Part shown: one piece after another, positions 1 to 8,150 of the stretch
Layout of the letters: each line of letters starts with the position of its first letter
How positions within the stretch are numbered: the first letter of the stretch is position 1
NCBI GenBank assembly: GCA_963722715.1
Contig: CAVROA010000013.1
Location: 35,227 to 99,226, forward strand
From: DASQGA01 sp963722715
Lineage (GTDB): Bacteria; Actinomycetota; Thermoleophilia; Gaiellales; Gaiellaceae
Direction of reading: 5' to 3'
Length of the DNA stretch: 64,000 bases
Notes under the pieces: model-generated
The model's database searches: none
Told to the model about the DNA's origin: nothing
What the model saw: the letters and a program-made list of their open reading frames with translations, nothing else
Program-made: the position numbers and the translations under genes

Positions 1-663
1 GTTCTGATGGCCGCGGCCATGTTCGGGTGGTTCTTCTTCTCCGCGCTGTACCTCCAGCAGGTCCTGGGCTACAGCCCGCTCGAGGTCGGGCTGGCGTTCC
101 TACCGTCGACCCTGGTCTGGGGAGCTTCCTCGCTCTTCGTCTCCGACAAGCTGATCGTGCGCTACGGCGTCAAAGTGCCCATGATCGCCGGGCTCATGCT
201 CTTCGTCATCGGCCTGCTCCTGTTTGCCCGCGCCCCTGTGGACGGAAGCTTCGCCCTGGATGTTCTCCCCGGCATGCTCCTGCTCGGCTTCGCCGGCGGG
301 ATCACCTTCAACCCGATCCTCATGGCCGCGATGGGCGACGTCGCGCCAACCGAGGCAGGCCTTGCGTCGGGCATTGTCAACACGTCGTTCATGATGGGCG
401 GCGCGCTCGGTCTCGCCGTCCTCGCCAGCCTTGCTGCTTCCAGGACGGACAGCGCCGTCGCCTCCGGCGACGCAACTGCTGCGGCCCTGAACAGCGGCTT
501 CCACGCGGCGTTCCTGGGGGGCGCCGCATTTGCGGTTGTCGGCGCCGTGCTCGCCACGGTCCTTCTCCACCCGATCGCCGCCCCCGCCCACGGTGAGGCT
601 TCGCCCGCCGGCCAACCTGGTGGCGAGGCGCTCCCGGAGGAGCAAGGAGCGGCGGCCCGGTAA
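1..663 (+). CDS. DHA2-family MFS drug exporter, C-terminal part (5' truncated by window edge)
   Basis: The reading frame is open from base 1, so the start lies outside the window. The visible 220 residues are mostly hydrophobic helices typical of the second half of 14-TM EmrB/QacA proton antiporters. They include the family-like stretch QQVLGYSPLEVGLAFLP near the start and an ASGIVNTSFMMGGALG helix near residue 125. The tail after about residue 195 is polar, Pro/Gly/Ala-rich and presumably cytosolic. Its substrate cannot be read from sequence. It converges on the papain-like gene, with 33 bases between the stops. Confidence 0.85.
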   Translation, partial: VLMAAAMFGWFFFSALYLQQVLGYSPLEVGLAFLPSTLVWGASSLFVSDKLIVRYGVKVPMIAGLMLFVIGLLLFARAPVDGSFALDVLPGMLLLGFAGGITFNPILMAAMGDVAPTEAGLASGIVNTSFMMGGALGLAVLASLAASRTDSAVASGDATAAALNSGFHAAFLGGAAFAVVGAVLATVLLHPIAAPAHGEASPAGQPGGEALPEEQGAAAR

Positions 664-696
664 CTTCCCGCGCCCGGTGGCAGCACGAAGTGAGCC

Positions 697-1527
697 CTAC
701 CGGTCGGTGACGATAGCCACCTCGCCGTGCTCGTCGATCAGGCGCTCCAGCGTGGTGTAGGGCATCCACACGAGCGGATAGTCGCGGCCCCAGCTGTTCT
801 TCAGCTTGAATGCCTGACGCGCATCGCTCGCTCCGTAGATGCAGAGGGAGTGACCGCCGCGAACCTTCCCGAGATCACCCTCGCCGATCCAGTGGTCGAA
901 GCCCCCGTCGGGCGAAGGCTTGGCGATCGGGCGGTCGAAGTTCGAGTACCAGTGGACCCCGATCGCGACCGGCAGGCCGCCCGCGACGGCGGTTCGGACC
1001 TCGTCGGTCGACCCGGCCCATCGGTTTCGCTGGACTCCCTCTTCTTTCGAGCGTGACCTCGGTCGATACGGGACCGGAACTCCGTCCGGGCCCATGCGCA
1101 TCGAGATGACGCGCACGAGTCCCTTGTCCCGGCAGACGTCATAGCCTGCTCGGACGCTCGTGCCGTGGTCGTCCCCGGGGTTCGTGTCCGGCCACTCGTC
1201 GATCTTCTTCGCTTCGTTCCAGACGTCAAGCGGGTTGTACCGCCGGCCCGGATGGAGGAGCCCCAGTGCCTTGGCCTGTGCGATGTTCGTGATTGCACGC
1301 TCCATCGAGATCCCGTGCCCGACGCACGAGCCTTCCTTCCCCTGGTCATGCCCCCAGTGCCACCACGGAAGGCGGAGCACGCGCTCGACGTGCGCCACCG
1401 CGCGCGGAGCGACGGCGCTGTACGGGTATTTCTCCACATGCTCGAAGTCGGTCGGCTCACGTCGCCCCAGAGGGAACTCTCCCCTGGCCGCGGAGCTTCG
1501 CTTGGGCCTGAACGGCAGGCTAGGCAT
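697..1527 (-). CDS. Papain-like (C1 family) cysteine peptidase without propeptide
   Basis: The 276-residue protein has the three papain landmarks in order. DQGKEGSCVGHG near residue 65 carries the oxyanion Gln and nucleophilic Cys; GGHSLCIYG near residue 225 carries the His; KLKNSWG near residue 243 carries the Asn in the classic NSWG context. The residues after the Cys are VGH, not the usual WAF. There is no signal peptide and no inhibitory prodomain, so it is likely cytosolic or exported by another route. ATG at 1527 is chosen; TTG at 1533 is possible. It is transcribed away from the thioredoxin gene across about 160 bases. Proteolytic activity is inferred from the intact Cys-His-Asn triad; the substrate is unknown. 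Confidence 0.75.
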   Translation of the reverse strand: MPSLPFRPKRSSAARGEFPLGRREPTDFEHVEKYPYSAVAPRAVAHVERVLRLPWWHWGHDQGKEGSCVGHGISMERAITNIAQAKALGLLHPGRRYNPLDVWNEAKKIDEWPDTNPGDDHGTSVRAGYDVCRDKGLVRVISMRMGPDGVPVPYRPRSRSKEEGVQRNRWAGSTDEVRTAVAGGLPVAIGVHWYSNFDRPIAKPSPDGGFDHWIGEGDLGKVRGGHSLCIYGASDARQAFKLKNSWGRDYPLVWMPYTTLERLIDEHGEVAIVTDR

Positions 1528-1542
1528 GGGCAAAGGGGTTGC

Positions 1543-1606
1543 CTGCGGCAGTCGTCACGTTGACCTCCAGGGGTCGTTGGTCGTAAACGCGGGCGACCTG
1601 CCGCAG
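1543..1606. promoter_or_regulatory. Divergent intergenic region with 9-bp inverted repeat around a candidate promoter
   Basis: CTGCGGCAG (1543-1551) and CTGCCGCAG (1598-1606) form a perfect 9-bp inverted repeat. Between them on the + strand are TTGACC (1560-1565) and TAAACG (1584-1589) with an 18-base spacer, a weak sigma-70-like promoter pointing at the thioredoxin gene. The repeat could be an operator or a long-loop hairpin. Function is inferred. Confidence 0.3.
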
Positions 1607-1686
1607 TCCTGAGGCCGCCGCCCGATTAGCCTCCCGCCAACTGGAGGCGAAGTCAAGCCCACCGGAAGCACCGATAGCGTGGCCAC

Positions 1687-2241
1687 GTGCGCAAGCGCCG
1701 CCAGCTCCTCGTGGCTCTTATCGCGCTCCTCGTCGGCGCCGGCGGAATCTTCCTCGGCAGTGTGGTGCTCGCGGGCGACGAAACGGCGGGGCCCGCCACT
1801 CCCGAGAGCCGAACCGTCCGGGTCGATCCGCCGGCACCACCGCTGTCCGGCACCGACCCGATCACCGGCGCTACGGTCGTCCTCGCGCGCGTGAAGAGAA
1901 AGGCGGTGGTCATTCACGTCTGGGCGTCCTGGTGCAACCCATGCGCAAGCGAGGCTCCGGTCGTGCGGCGGTTCGTCGAAAAGCACCGCCGGCGCGTGGT
2001 CGTGCTCGGGCTCGACCTCCAGGACACGCCGCAGGCGGCGAAGGCTTTCTACGCCCGCTACGGTTGGACGCATCGCATCATCTCGGATCCGGACGGCCGC
2101 CAGGCAGCGCGCCTCGGCGTCCAGGATCTACCAACGACGATCTTCCTGGATCGGGGACACCTGATGGTCGCCAAGCTCGAGGGCCCCGCAACGCTCGCCG
2201 AGCTCCAGGACGGGCTCGCCCGCGCGCAGGATCGACCGTGA
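1687..2241 (+). CDS. TlpA-like membrane-anchored thioredoxin-fold protein
   Basis: This 184-residue protein has a basic N-terminus and one membrane helix (about residues 5-28), then a redoxin domain. The motif WASWCNPCASEAP puts the CxxC pair at Cys83 and Cys86, with the downstream cis-Pro context DLPTTIFLD near residue 150. This is the layout of TlpA/ResA-type extracytoplasmic thiol reductases, which reduce disulfides in exported proteins such as apocytochromes or copper chaperones. Translation starts at GTG 1687. The Nudix gene follows after 60 bases on the same strand. A second, larger thioredoxin system (DipZ-like) lies at 26955. The specific partner is unknown. Confidence 0.85.
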   Translation: MRKRRQLLVALIALLVGAGGIFLGSVVLAGDETAGPATPESRTVRVDPPAPPLSGTDPITGATVVLARVKRKAVVIHVWASWCNPCASEAPVVRRFVEKHRRRVVVLGLDLQDTPQAAKAFYARYGWTHRIISDPDGRQAARLGVQDLPTTIFLDRGHLMVAKLEGPATLAELQDGLARAQDRP

Positions 2242-2301
2242 CGACTGCAGGCAGGGCGCCATCCGGCGCATGCCGTCCCGGCGGACAGGAACACTAGGAC
2301 C

Positions 2302-2991
2302 GTGCGCGCGCTCACCTTCATCGACAGCGAGCCGACCTTCCGGCCCTATCCGTTCGCTCTCTCCCTCGAAGCGCCCGTCGCGCAGGCAGTCGCCGACGCG
2401 AGGGTGGCGCTAGCACGCACACCGGGTCGCTTCGACGGTCCGATCGCGTTCTCCCACGGGGTCTCGCCCGAAGGTGCCATCCTGCGGCGCGCCGGGCGCT
2501 ATGCCGAGGCCCTCGTCGTCTTCGAGGAGCCGACTCTCGCCTATCGCCTCGGGTTTGCCCTCGGCGTCCAGCTCTTCGTCGAGCGCCCCGAGGGCGTGAC
2601 GCTCTTCCAGCTACGGGGCCGTTCGATCGGCCGCAATCCGCTCCTCTGGACCGCCTCTGCTTCCGGCGGGCTGGCGCCCGGAGAAGAGCCGCTCCAGGCC
2701 GTGCTCGCCGATGCACGTGAGGAGATCGGCCTCGGAGCCGACGATCTCGAGGACCTGCGGCCGACGGCAATCTGCATCAACGACGACTCCGGATCGGCGC
2801 TGATCGTCTACCACGCAAGACTCCGTGCGGGTGTGGAGCCCGAGCCAGACGAGGTGAAGGTCGCCGAGCTGCACTGGGCAGCCCGTCCTGCCGACCTGGG
2901 CGCGCAGGTTTCGGGCGACACGATTGCCTGCTGGGAAGCGATCGAGCGCCGCCGCGCGGAAGAGCTGGAACCGCAGAAAACGCCACGATAG
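2302..2991 (+). CDS. Nudix hydrolase
   Basis: The 229-residue protein carries a Nudix box at about residues 123-145. It follows G-x5-E-x7 and ends in REEIGLG, keeping the metal-binding EE and the following G; the usual first R-E of the motif reads A-D. Nudix enzymes hydrolyse nucleoside diphosphates linked to another group; the substrate is not predictable here. About 90 residues before the core do not resemble a known extra domain to me. GTG at 2302 is the start. The box is close to consensus, so the family is secure and the function is not. Confidence 0.85.
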   Translation: MRALTFIDSEPTFRPYPFALSLEAPVAQAVADARVALARTPGRFDGPIAFSHGVSPEGAILRRAGRYAEALVVFEEPTLAYRLGFALGVQLFVERPEGVTLFQLRGRSIGRNPLLWTASASGGLAPGEEPLQAVLADAREEIGLGADDLEDLRPTAICINDDSGSALIVYHARLRAGVEPEPDEVKVAELHWAARPADLGAQVSGDTIACWEAIERRRAEELEPQKTPR

Positions 2992-3046
2992 GGGGATATG
3001 GCCCTGTAGCCGGCAGGCCGATGCTCACATTGGAGCCTCCTGCCGC

Positions 3047-4498
3047 ATGCCTAAAGACGCCAAGCCCGCCGACGACACCGAAAAAGGATTCGGAACCGGC
3101 CTCCGCGCCCAGCTTCAGCGTCGCCGGGACGACGCGCAAGTAGAGCTTGATGCCTCAAAAGAGGCCTTCACAGCCGCCAAGGCGGTCGCCACCGCTCCGT
3201 CGAGCGCGAACGGAAACGGCGACGGGCACGCGGAGCTCGAAACCGTCAGGTCCGAGCTCGCAGCCTCCCTCGCCCGCGAGCAGGACCTCAGAACCTTTCT
3301 GACCGACCAGATCGAGGCGCGCGAGCGCGAGCTCGAGGTCGATCACGAACTGTCCGCGCGTGCCGCGGACGTCGACGCGAAGCTGAGCAAGCTCGATGCA
3401 GCCGAGCTGGAGCTCGAAACGCGCGAGCACAGCGTCGCCGCGCAAGTCGAGGCACTCGAAAAGGAGCGAAAGGAAGTCGCTGCGGCGCGCGAAGAACTTG
3501 ACGCGACTCGAGCCCGCGTGGACGGCAAGGAGACGCTCACGAGCGACCTCCAGGAAGAGCTCGACCAGAAGCTTCGCGACCTGAAGACCGCTGACCGAGA
3601 GCATGAGAAGCTTGCTGCGGAGCTCGGCAAGAAGGCCGGCGCACTCGAGGCCGCCGAGGCCAAGCTCGCCCGCCGCGAAGAGACTGTTACCTCACAGGAG
3701 TCCGAGTTCAAGAAGCGCGCCGAAGCAGAGACCCGGCGGGTGACCGAGCGCGAGGCGGCAGTCCGCCAGGCCGAGAAGGAGCTTCCGGCCCGCGAGCAGC
3801 AGCTCGTCATGCGAGAGCGTGAGCTGGCGAAGGAGGCCTCGCGGGTCAACGCGAAGGCCGACGCGCTGAACGAGCGGGATACCGAGCTCTCGGCGCGGGA
3901 GGCGCGTCTCAAGGACGACGCTTCACGGCTCGAGAACGAGCTCACCAACGGCGGCAAGGCGGCGCAAGAGGCACTCGACCGCCTCAAGCAGCTCGACGCC
4001 GCCGAGCTCGACCTGGCCGCCCGAGAAGCCGATCTGGGCAGGCGCGAGGCACACGTCGGCCGGATCGAGTCGGAGGAGAGCCGGGGCCTCGACCTCGAGG
4101 AGCTCGAGGAGCGCCTCAAGGAGCGTGAGCACGAGCTCGCCTCCCGCGAGAGCGAGATCGAGACGGAGGAGAAGCTCGCCGCTTCGGTTCGCAAGCAGCT
4201 CGACAAGAAGGACAAGCGACTCACTCAGCTCGAGGAGACGATGAAGGATCGGATCCGCGAGCTCGACGACCGCGAGGCCGAGGTCGAGGCCCGCGAGGTC
4301 GGGACGCAGGCCGAATCCGAGCTTCGCGAGGACAAGCTCGAGCGCCGCGAAGAAGAGCTCGCCAAGCTGGAAGAGCGGCTCCTCCTGAAGGAGAACGAGT
4401 TGCAGACTTACGTCGCACAGGTCCAGGGAGCCCTCAAGCGCCGCGAAGACGAGTGGGCGCTGAAGGTCGATGCCCAGGACGGCGACGACCAGATCTAG
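3047..4498 (+). CDS. Long coiled-coil protein, Glu/Arg/Ala-rich
   Basis: From ATG 3047 (GGAG 12 bases upstream) the 483 residues are nearly all heptad-like helix rich in E, R, K, A and L. Recurrent blocks such as ELDARE, EEKLA and REAEVEAREV occur without transmembrane segment or signal peptide. Only the first 60 residues (charged, Gly/Ser/Asn patch SSANGNGDG) look unstructured. Such proteins act as scaffolds, cytoskeletal filaments or spacers; no catalytic motif is visible. Its end overlaps the predicted start of the DUF1800 gene by 29 bases, so the two may be cotranscribed. Low-complexity helix makes database matches to SMC or myosin-like proteins uninformative. Confidence 0.75.
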   Translation: MPKDAKPADDTEKGFGTGLRAQLQRRRDDAQVELDASKEAFTAAKAVATAPSSANGNGDGHAELETVRSELAASLAREQDLRTFLTDQIEARERELEVDHELSARAADVDAKLSKLDAAELELETREHSVAAQVEALEKERKEVAAAREELDATRARVDGKETLTSDLQEELDQKLRDLKTADREHEKLAAELGKKAGALEAAEAKLARREETVTSQESEFKKRAEAETRRVTEREAAVRQAEKELPAREQQLVMRERELAKEASRVNAKADALNERDTELSAREARLKDDASRLENELTNGGKAAQEALDRLKQLDAAELDLAAREADLGRREAHVGRIESEESRGLDLEELEERLKEREHELASRESEIETEEKLAASVRKQLDKKDKRLTQLEETMKDRIRELDDREAEVEAREVGTQAESELREDKLERREEELAKLEERLLLKENELQTYVAQVQGALKRREDEWALKVDAQDGDDQI

Positions 4499-5837
4499 CT
4501 TGGCAGTACCTGTCTACAGGGGCTCGTTCGGGCGGCGCGAAGCTGAGCGCCTTCTCTGGCGCGCCGGCTTCGGCCCGAAGCGCGGCCAGGCCGAGCGGCT
4601 CGCGAAGCTCGGGCTCAAAAGAGCGGTGGCGTCCCTCGTGTTCCCTCCCCGGGAACGGCTCACCGGGCCCGCCCCCCGTGACGACGACGGCAATGCCCTC
4701 GCGCCACGGGACGCCTGGGGCCACGACCATCTCTGGTGGCTCGATCGCATGGTGCGGACGCGGCGCCCACTGGTCGAGCGCATGACGCTCGTCTGGCACG
4801 ACTGGTTTGCGACCTCGAACGACGGGGTCGGATCCCAGAAGCTGATGCTGCGGCAGAACGCACTGTTCCGGAAGCGCGCGCTCGGCTCGTTCTCGGATCT
4901 CCTGGTCGACGTGACGCGCGACCCGGCCATGTTGCTCTGGCTGTCCGGAACGGACAACTCCCGCTGGGAGCCGAACGAGAACTACGCCCGCGAGCTCATG
5001 GAGCTCTTCACGCTCGGAGCGAGTCGCGGGTATACGGAGCGCGATGTCCGCCAGCAGGCGCGGGCGCTGACGGGCTTTCGAAACGACTGGAACGACTCGG
5101 GCCCGGCGAACTTCCGCTACGACAGCGAGCGGCACGACCCCGGTTTCAAGAGGATCTTCGGGAAGCGGGGCAGGTTCGACTGGAGGGACTCCTGCCGGCT
5201 CTGCATCCATCACCGCCGGCACCCGTCGTTCTTCGTCCCCAAGCTCTGGAGCTACTTCATTCCGAAGCCCCCGAGCGCGACCACAAGGGCGGCCCTCGAG
5301 CGCCTCTATGTGAGCACCAACTACTCCGTCCGGCCGGTCGTGGCCGCGATCCTGAAGCACCCCGACTTCTACAAGGGCCCACGCATGGTCAAGCCGCCGG
5401 TCGTGCTCGTCGCCGGAATGCTGCGAGGGCTCGGCCGCGGCGTCGACACGGACGCCTGGGCCTGGATCGGAGACATGTGCGGGCAGCACCTCTTCTATCC
5501 ACCCAACGTCGCCGGTTGGCAGGACGAGCGTTGGCTGGACACGGCGACGTTTCGCGGCCGCTGGCATGCGGCGAATCGCGCGCTCGAGCCGTATGCCAAG
5601 GATCCGGACGCCGAGAGCGGCTCGGAACCTCTCGACGCCGCAAAGCTCGTCGCGCGCGCAATCGCGTTCTGGGGCTCTCCCACGATCTCGGCCCCGACGA
5701 GGGGCGCGCTCGTCGGGTTCGCGCAGCAGGCGATCGCGGACGCGGATGAGAGCTGGAAGCAAGAGGTCTACCCCGTGCTGATCCAGAACGCGCTCCGCCA
5801 GCTCATCCCTGTCTCCCCCGACTACCAGACCAGTTGA
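4470..5837 (+). CDS. DUF1800 family protein
   Basis: The 455-residue protein shows the DUF1800 pattern: an N-terminal AERLLWRAGFGPKRGQ stretch, then WLDRMVRTRRPLVERMTLVWHDWFATS, NYARELMELFTLG and LTGFRN, plus a C-terminal VAGWQDERWLDTATFRGRW block. DUF1800 genes nearly always sit beside a DUF1501 gene, as here (7 bases apart). Their biochemical role is not established; many are exported. No signal peptide is visible in this copy. ATG 4470 overlaps the coiled-coil gene by 29 bases; a TTG at 4500 just after that stop is the alternative start. Confidence 0.85.
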   Translation: MPRTATTRSSLAVPVYRGSFGRREAERLLWRAGFGPKRGQAERLAKLGLKRAVASLVFPPRERLTGPAPRDDDGNALAPRDAWGHDHLWWLDRMVRTRRPLVERMTLVWHDWFATSNDGVGSQKLMLRQNALFRKRALGSFSDLLVDVTRDPAMLLWLSGTDNSRWEPNENYARELMELFTLGASRGYTERDVRQQARALTGFRNDWNDSGPANFRYDSERHDPGFKRIFGKRGRFDWRDSCRLCIHHRRHPSFFVPKLWSYFIPKPPSATTRAALERLYVSTNYSVRPVVAAILKHPDFYKGPRMVKPPVVLVAGMLRGLGRGVDTDAWAWIGDMCGQHLFYPPNVAGWQDERWLDTATFRGRWHAANRALEPYAKDPDAESGSEPLDAAKLVARAIAFWGSPTISAPTRGALVGFAQQAIADADESWKQEVYPVLIQNALRQLIPVSPDYQTS

Positions 5838-5844
5838 GAGGCTC

Positions 5845-7221
5845 ATGAGTTCCTCCCGCTCCTGTCACTGCAACGAGTTCTCCCGCTCGCACCTCGTGCG
5901 CCGCGCTGTCGCCGAAGCGGGTCGCGGGCTGCCGGCGATCGAGCCCGGCATGCCTCTTCCGGCCGGCACCGGCCTCGACCGGCGAACGTTCCTTGCTCGA
6001 AGCGCAGGACTCGCCCTCGGGGTCTACGGCGCGAGCAAGCTGAGCTTCGACCTGCTCGACGAGGGCATCGCGCGGGCAGCCACGGCTCCGCCCGGCCGGA
6101 TTCTCCTTTCGGTCTTCCTCGACGGAGGAGCAGACTCGATGTCCGTCCTCTTCCCCAGCGGAGACCCCCGGTACCGCACGCTCCGGCCTCAGCTCGCGCT
6201 CCCCGAGTCGGCAGGACAGGCTTTCGCCGAGGACTCGCGCCTGCGCTGGCACCCCGCTGCGGCGCCCCTGGCCGCGCTGCATGCCGAGGGGAAGCTGACG
6301 ACGATGCCCGCGGTCGGATACACGGATCCCGACCAGTCTCACTTCACCTCCCGCCACTACTGGGAGGTGGGAGCGACCAGCTCGCAGCTCCGAACCGGCT
6401 GGATCGGCCGGTATCTCGATCGCGTCGGCGCTCCGGACAATCCACTTCAGGGCCTTTCGCTCGACTGGCAACTCCAGCCGTCTCTCGCCACGAGCCGCGT
6501 GCCGGTGGCGACGGTGGACAGCCCCGACGGGTACGACTTCTGGGCCCGCGGCGTCTGGGGCGAGGTCGAGGACCGGATGCTGCCGACAATCGGCCGGCTC
6601 GGGGCCGTACAGCCGCGCACCGATCGCGGGATTGCGCAGGCTGCGAAGGTTGCGGTTCAGGTCGACCAGCTTCGCACCCAGCTGGCGGCGTTCGGCGCGT
6701 TCACATCCCCGGTCGCCTACCCGGCGGGCGACGACGAGTTCCCGAGACGTCTCTCGGGCCTCGCCGCCATGATCTCCGCGGGTCTCCCACTCCACTGCGT
6801 CGCCATGCGCGCCCCCGGCGCCTACGACACGCACGACGACCAGGTCGCCCAGCTCGAGCAAGGGCTGGCGCTGACGTCGCAGAGCCTCCTCGCCTTCCAG
6901 CGCGATCTCGAAGCGCGCGGCATCGCCGACAGGGTCGTCACGCTGATTTGGTCGGAATTCGGTCGCAGGGCCGAGGAGAACGGCTCCGGCACGGATCACG
7001 GTGCCGCCGGGCTCGGGCTCGTCATGGGCTCGCAGGTTCGCGGACAGATGATCGGGGAGTTCCCGGGGCTCTCGAGCGGCCTCGACTCCGACGGGAACCT
7101 TCGCGCAACCTCGGACTTCCGGGGGCTCTACTGCGCTCTCCTCGAGCAATGGCTCGGAACCGACGCGGCCGGGATCGTCCCGAACGCCGCCGCGTACACG
7201 CGGCCCGCGGTGATCGTGTGA
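5845..7221 (+). CDS. DUF1501 family exported protein with Tat-like signal
   Basis: The 458 residues begin with a polar stretch and then LDRRTFLARSAGLALG at about residues 45-60, a twin-arginine-type signal (RR46-47 followed by a hydrophobic run). The domain has the DUF1501 hallmarks: LSVFLDGGADSMSVLFP, DQSHFTSRHYWE, a conserved YDTHDDQ near residue 332 and WSEFGRRAEENGSGTDHG near residue 370. The family belongs to the alkaline-phosphatase/sulfatase-like fold; the reaction is unknown. It follows the DUF1800 gene by 7 bases, and its stop overlaps the start of the cupredoxin-like gene (GTGA), giving a three-gene export module. Confidence 0.85.
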   Translation: MSSSRSCHCNEFSRSHLVRRAVAEAGRGLPAIEPGMPLPAGTGLDRRTFLARSAGLALGVYGASKLSFDLLDEGIARAATAPPGRILLSVFLDGGADSMSVLFPSGDPRYRTLRPQLALPESAGQAFAEDSRLRWHPAAAPLAALHAEGKLTTMPAVGYTDPDQSHFTSRHYWEVGATSSQLRTGWIGRYLDRVGAPDNPLQGLSLDWQLQPSLATSRVPVATVDSPDGYDFWARGVWGEVEDRMLPTIGRLGAVQPRTDRGIAQAAKVAVQVDQLRTQLAAFGAFTSPVAYPAGDDEFPRRLSGLAAMISAGLPLHCVAMRAPGAYDTHDDQVAQLEQGLALTSQSLLAFQRDLEARGIADRVVTLIWSEFGRRAEENGSGTDHGAAGLGLVMGSQVRGQMIGEFPGLSSGLDSDGNLRATSDFRGLYCALLEQWLGTDAAGIVPNAAAYTRPAVIV

Positions 7222-7583
7222 GGCGCATCGCCGCGGCCGGGGCGCTCGTCGTCGCCGCGCTCGCCGTCTCCGCGCCGGCCGAAGCCACCCTAGCGTCGCC
7301 TGCACGACTGCAGGTGGGCGCGACCGAGTTCCGCTTCACGCTCTCGCGGCTCCAGATCAAGCGCGGGCCGGCGATCGTCGAGCTCGTGAACCGCGGCCAG
7401 GACGACCACGATCTCAGGTTGCGCCGGATCGGCGGCACGAAGGTCTGGAGGCTCCCGCGCACGCAGCCAGGAGACCGCGCGCAGCTTTCGGCTTCGTTCG
7501 CGGTGGGAACGTTCAGGCTCTGGTGCTCGCTCCCAGGTCACCGGCTCGCCGGGATGCGTACGACGCTACGCGTCGTCCGGTAA
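7218..7583 (+). CDS. Small secreted cupredoxin-like protein
   Basis: GTG 7218 overlaps the DUF1501 stop by four bases (GTGA). The 121-residue product starts with a signal peptide (about residues 1-23, Ala/Val-rich, ending AEA). A short beta-rich domain follows with possible type I copper ligands: His64 in DDHDLRL and the C-terminal cluster CSLPGHRLAGM with Cys103, His108 and Met113. The C-x4-H-x4-M spacing matches plastocyanin-type domains. Inference: an exported electron carrier or copper-binding partner of the DUF1800/DUF1501 pair. A plastocyanin fold without copper cannot be excluded. Confidence 0.75.
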   Translation: MRRIAAAGALVVAALAVSAPAEATLASPARLQVGATEFRFTLSRLQIKRGPAIVELVNRGQDDHDLRLRRIGGTKVWRLPRTQPGDRAQLSASFAVGTFRLWCSLPGHRLAGMRTTLRVVR

Positions 7584-7601
7584 CCGCGCCAGGGTCCTTC
7601 C

Positions 7602-8150
7602 ATGGCCCGCGATGACGTACACGCCGAGGGCTGGCCGGTCGTCGTCCTGCCGTACGACGCGCGCTGGCCCGAGGTCTTCAGGCTCGAGCGGGATCGCCTC
7701 GCCGGGATCTTCGGCGAGCGGGCCGCCGGAATCGAGCACGTGGGGTCGACCGCGGTTCCCGGCCTCGCTGCGAAGGGGATCGTGGACATCCTGCTTGGGC
7801 TCCGCCCGCTCGAGCTCCATCCCGCAGACCTGGATGCGATGGCTCGGCTCGGCTATGTCTACCGTGGAGAGCTCGGGATTCCCGGTCGCCACTTCTTCCA
7901 GAAGGGAGCGCCGCCGACGCATCACGTGCATGCGGTCGAGCATGGCTCGGTCGAGTGGCTGAAGCACGTGCACTTCCGGGACCACCTCCGCACACATCCG
8001 GAGGACCTGCAGAGCTACGCCAAGCTGAAGCGCGACCTGGCCGCCCGCTACCCGGACGACCGGGACGCCTACACCGAGGGAAAGTCGCCCTTCGTCGCGG
8101 CTGTGCTTAGAAAAGCTTCGAGAGGTTCAAGAACGCCGGCCCCAGGATGA
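7602..8150 (+). CDS. GrpB family (UPF0157) nucleotidyltransferase-like protein
   Basis: The 182 residues match the GrpB family: an N-terminal VLPYDARWPEVFRLERDRL, the signature IEHVGSTAVPGLAAKGIVDI at about residues 44-63, GRHFFQKG and HHVHAVEHGS, then FRDHLRTHPEDLQSYAKLKRDLA. The family resembles the nucleotidyltransferase fold; in some bacteria members are fused to dephospho-CoA kinase. The GST..K..VDI motif is intact, so an active enzyme is plausible; the substrate is unknown. The last 44 bases overlap the 3' end of tadC on the other strand. Confidence 0.85.
   Translation: MARDDVHAEGWPVVVLPYDARWPEVFRLERDRLAGIFGERAAGIEHVGSTAVPGLAAKGIVDILLGLRPLELHPADLDAMARLGYVYRGELGIPGRHFFQKGAPPTHHVHAVEHGSVEWLKHVHFRDHLRTHPEDLQSYAKLKRDLAARYPDDRDAYTEGKSPFVAAVLRKASRGSRTPAPG

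Noticed and set aside
697..1527. Prophage remnant suggested by the papain-like protease
   Set aside because: No phage structural, integrase or att features nearby; composition matches the neighbours.
4434..5846. Long antisense open frame over the DUF1800 gene
   Set aside because: Typical GC-rich shadow: Arg/Ala/Val-rich, no domain, and the sense strand has a clear family.
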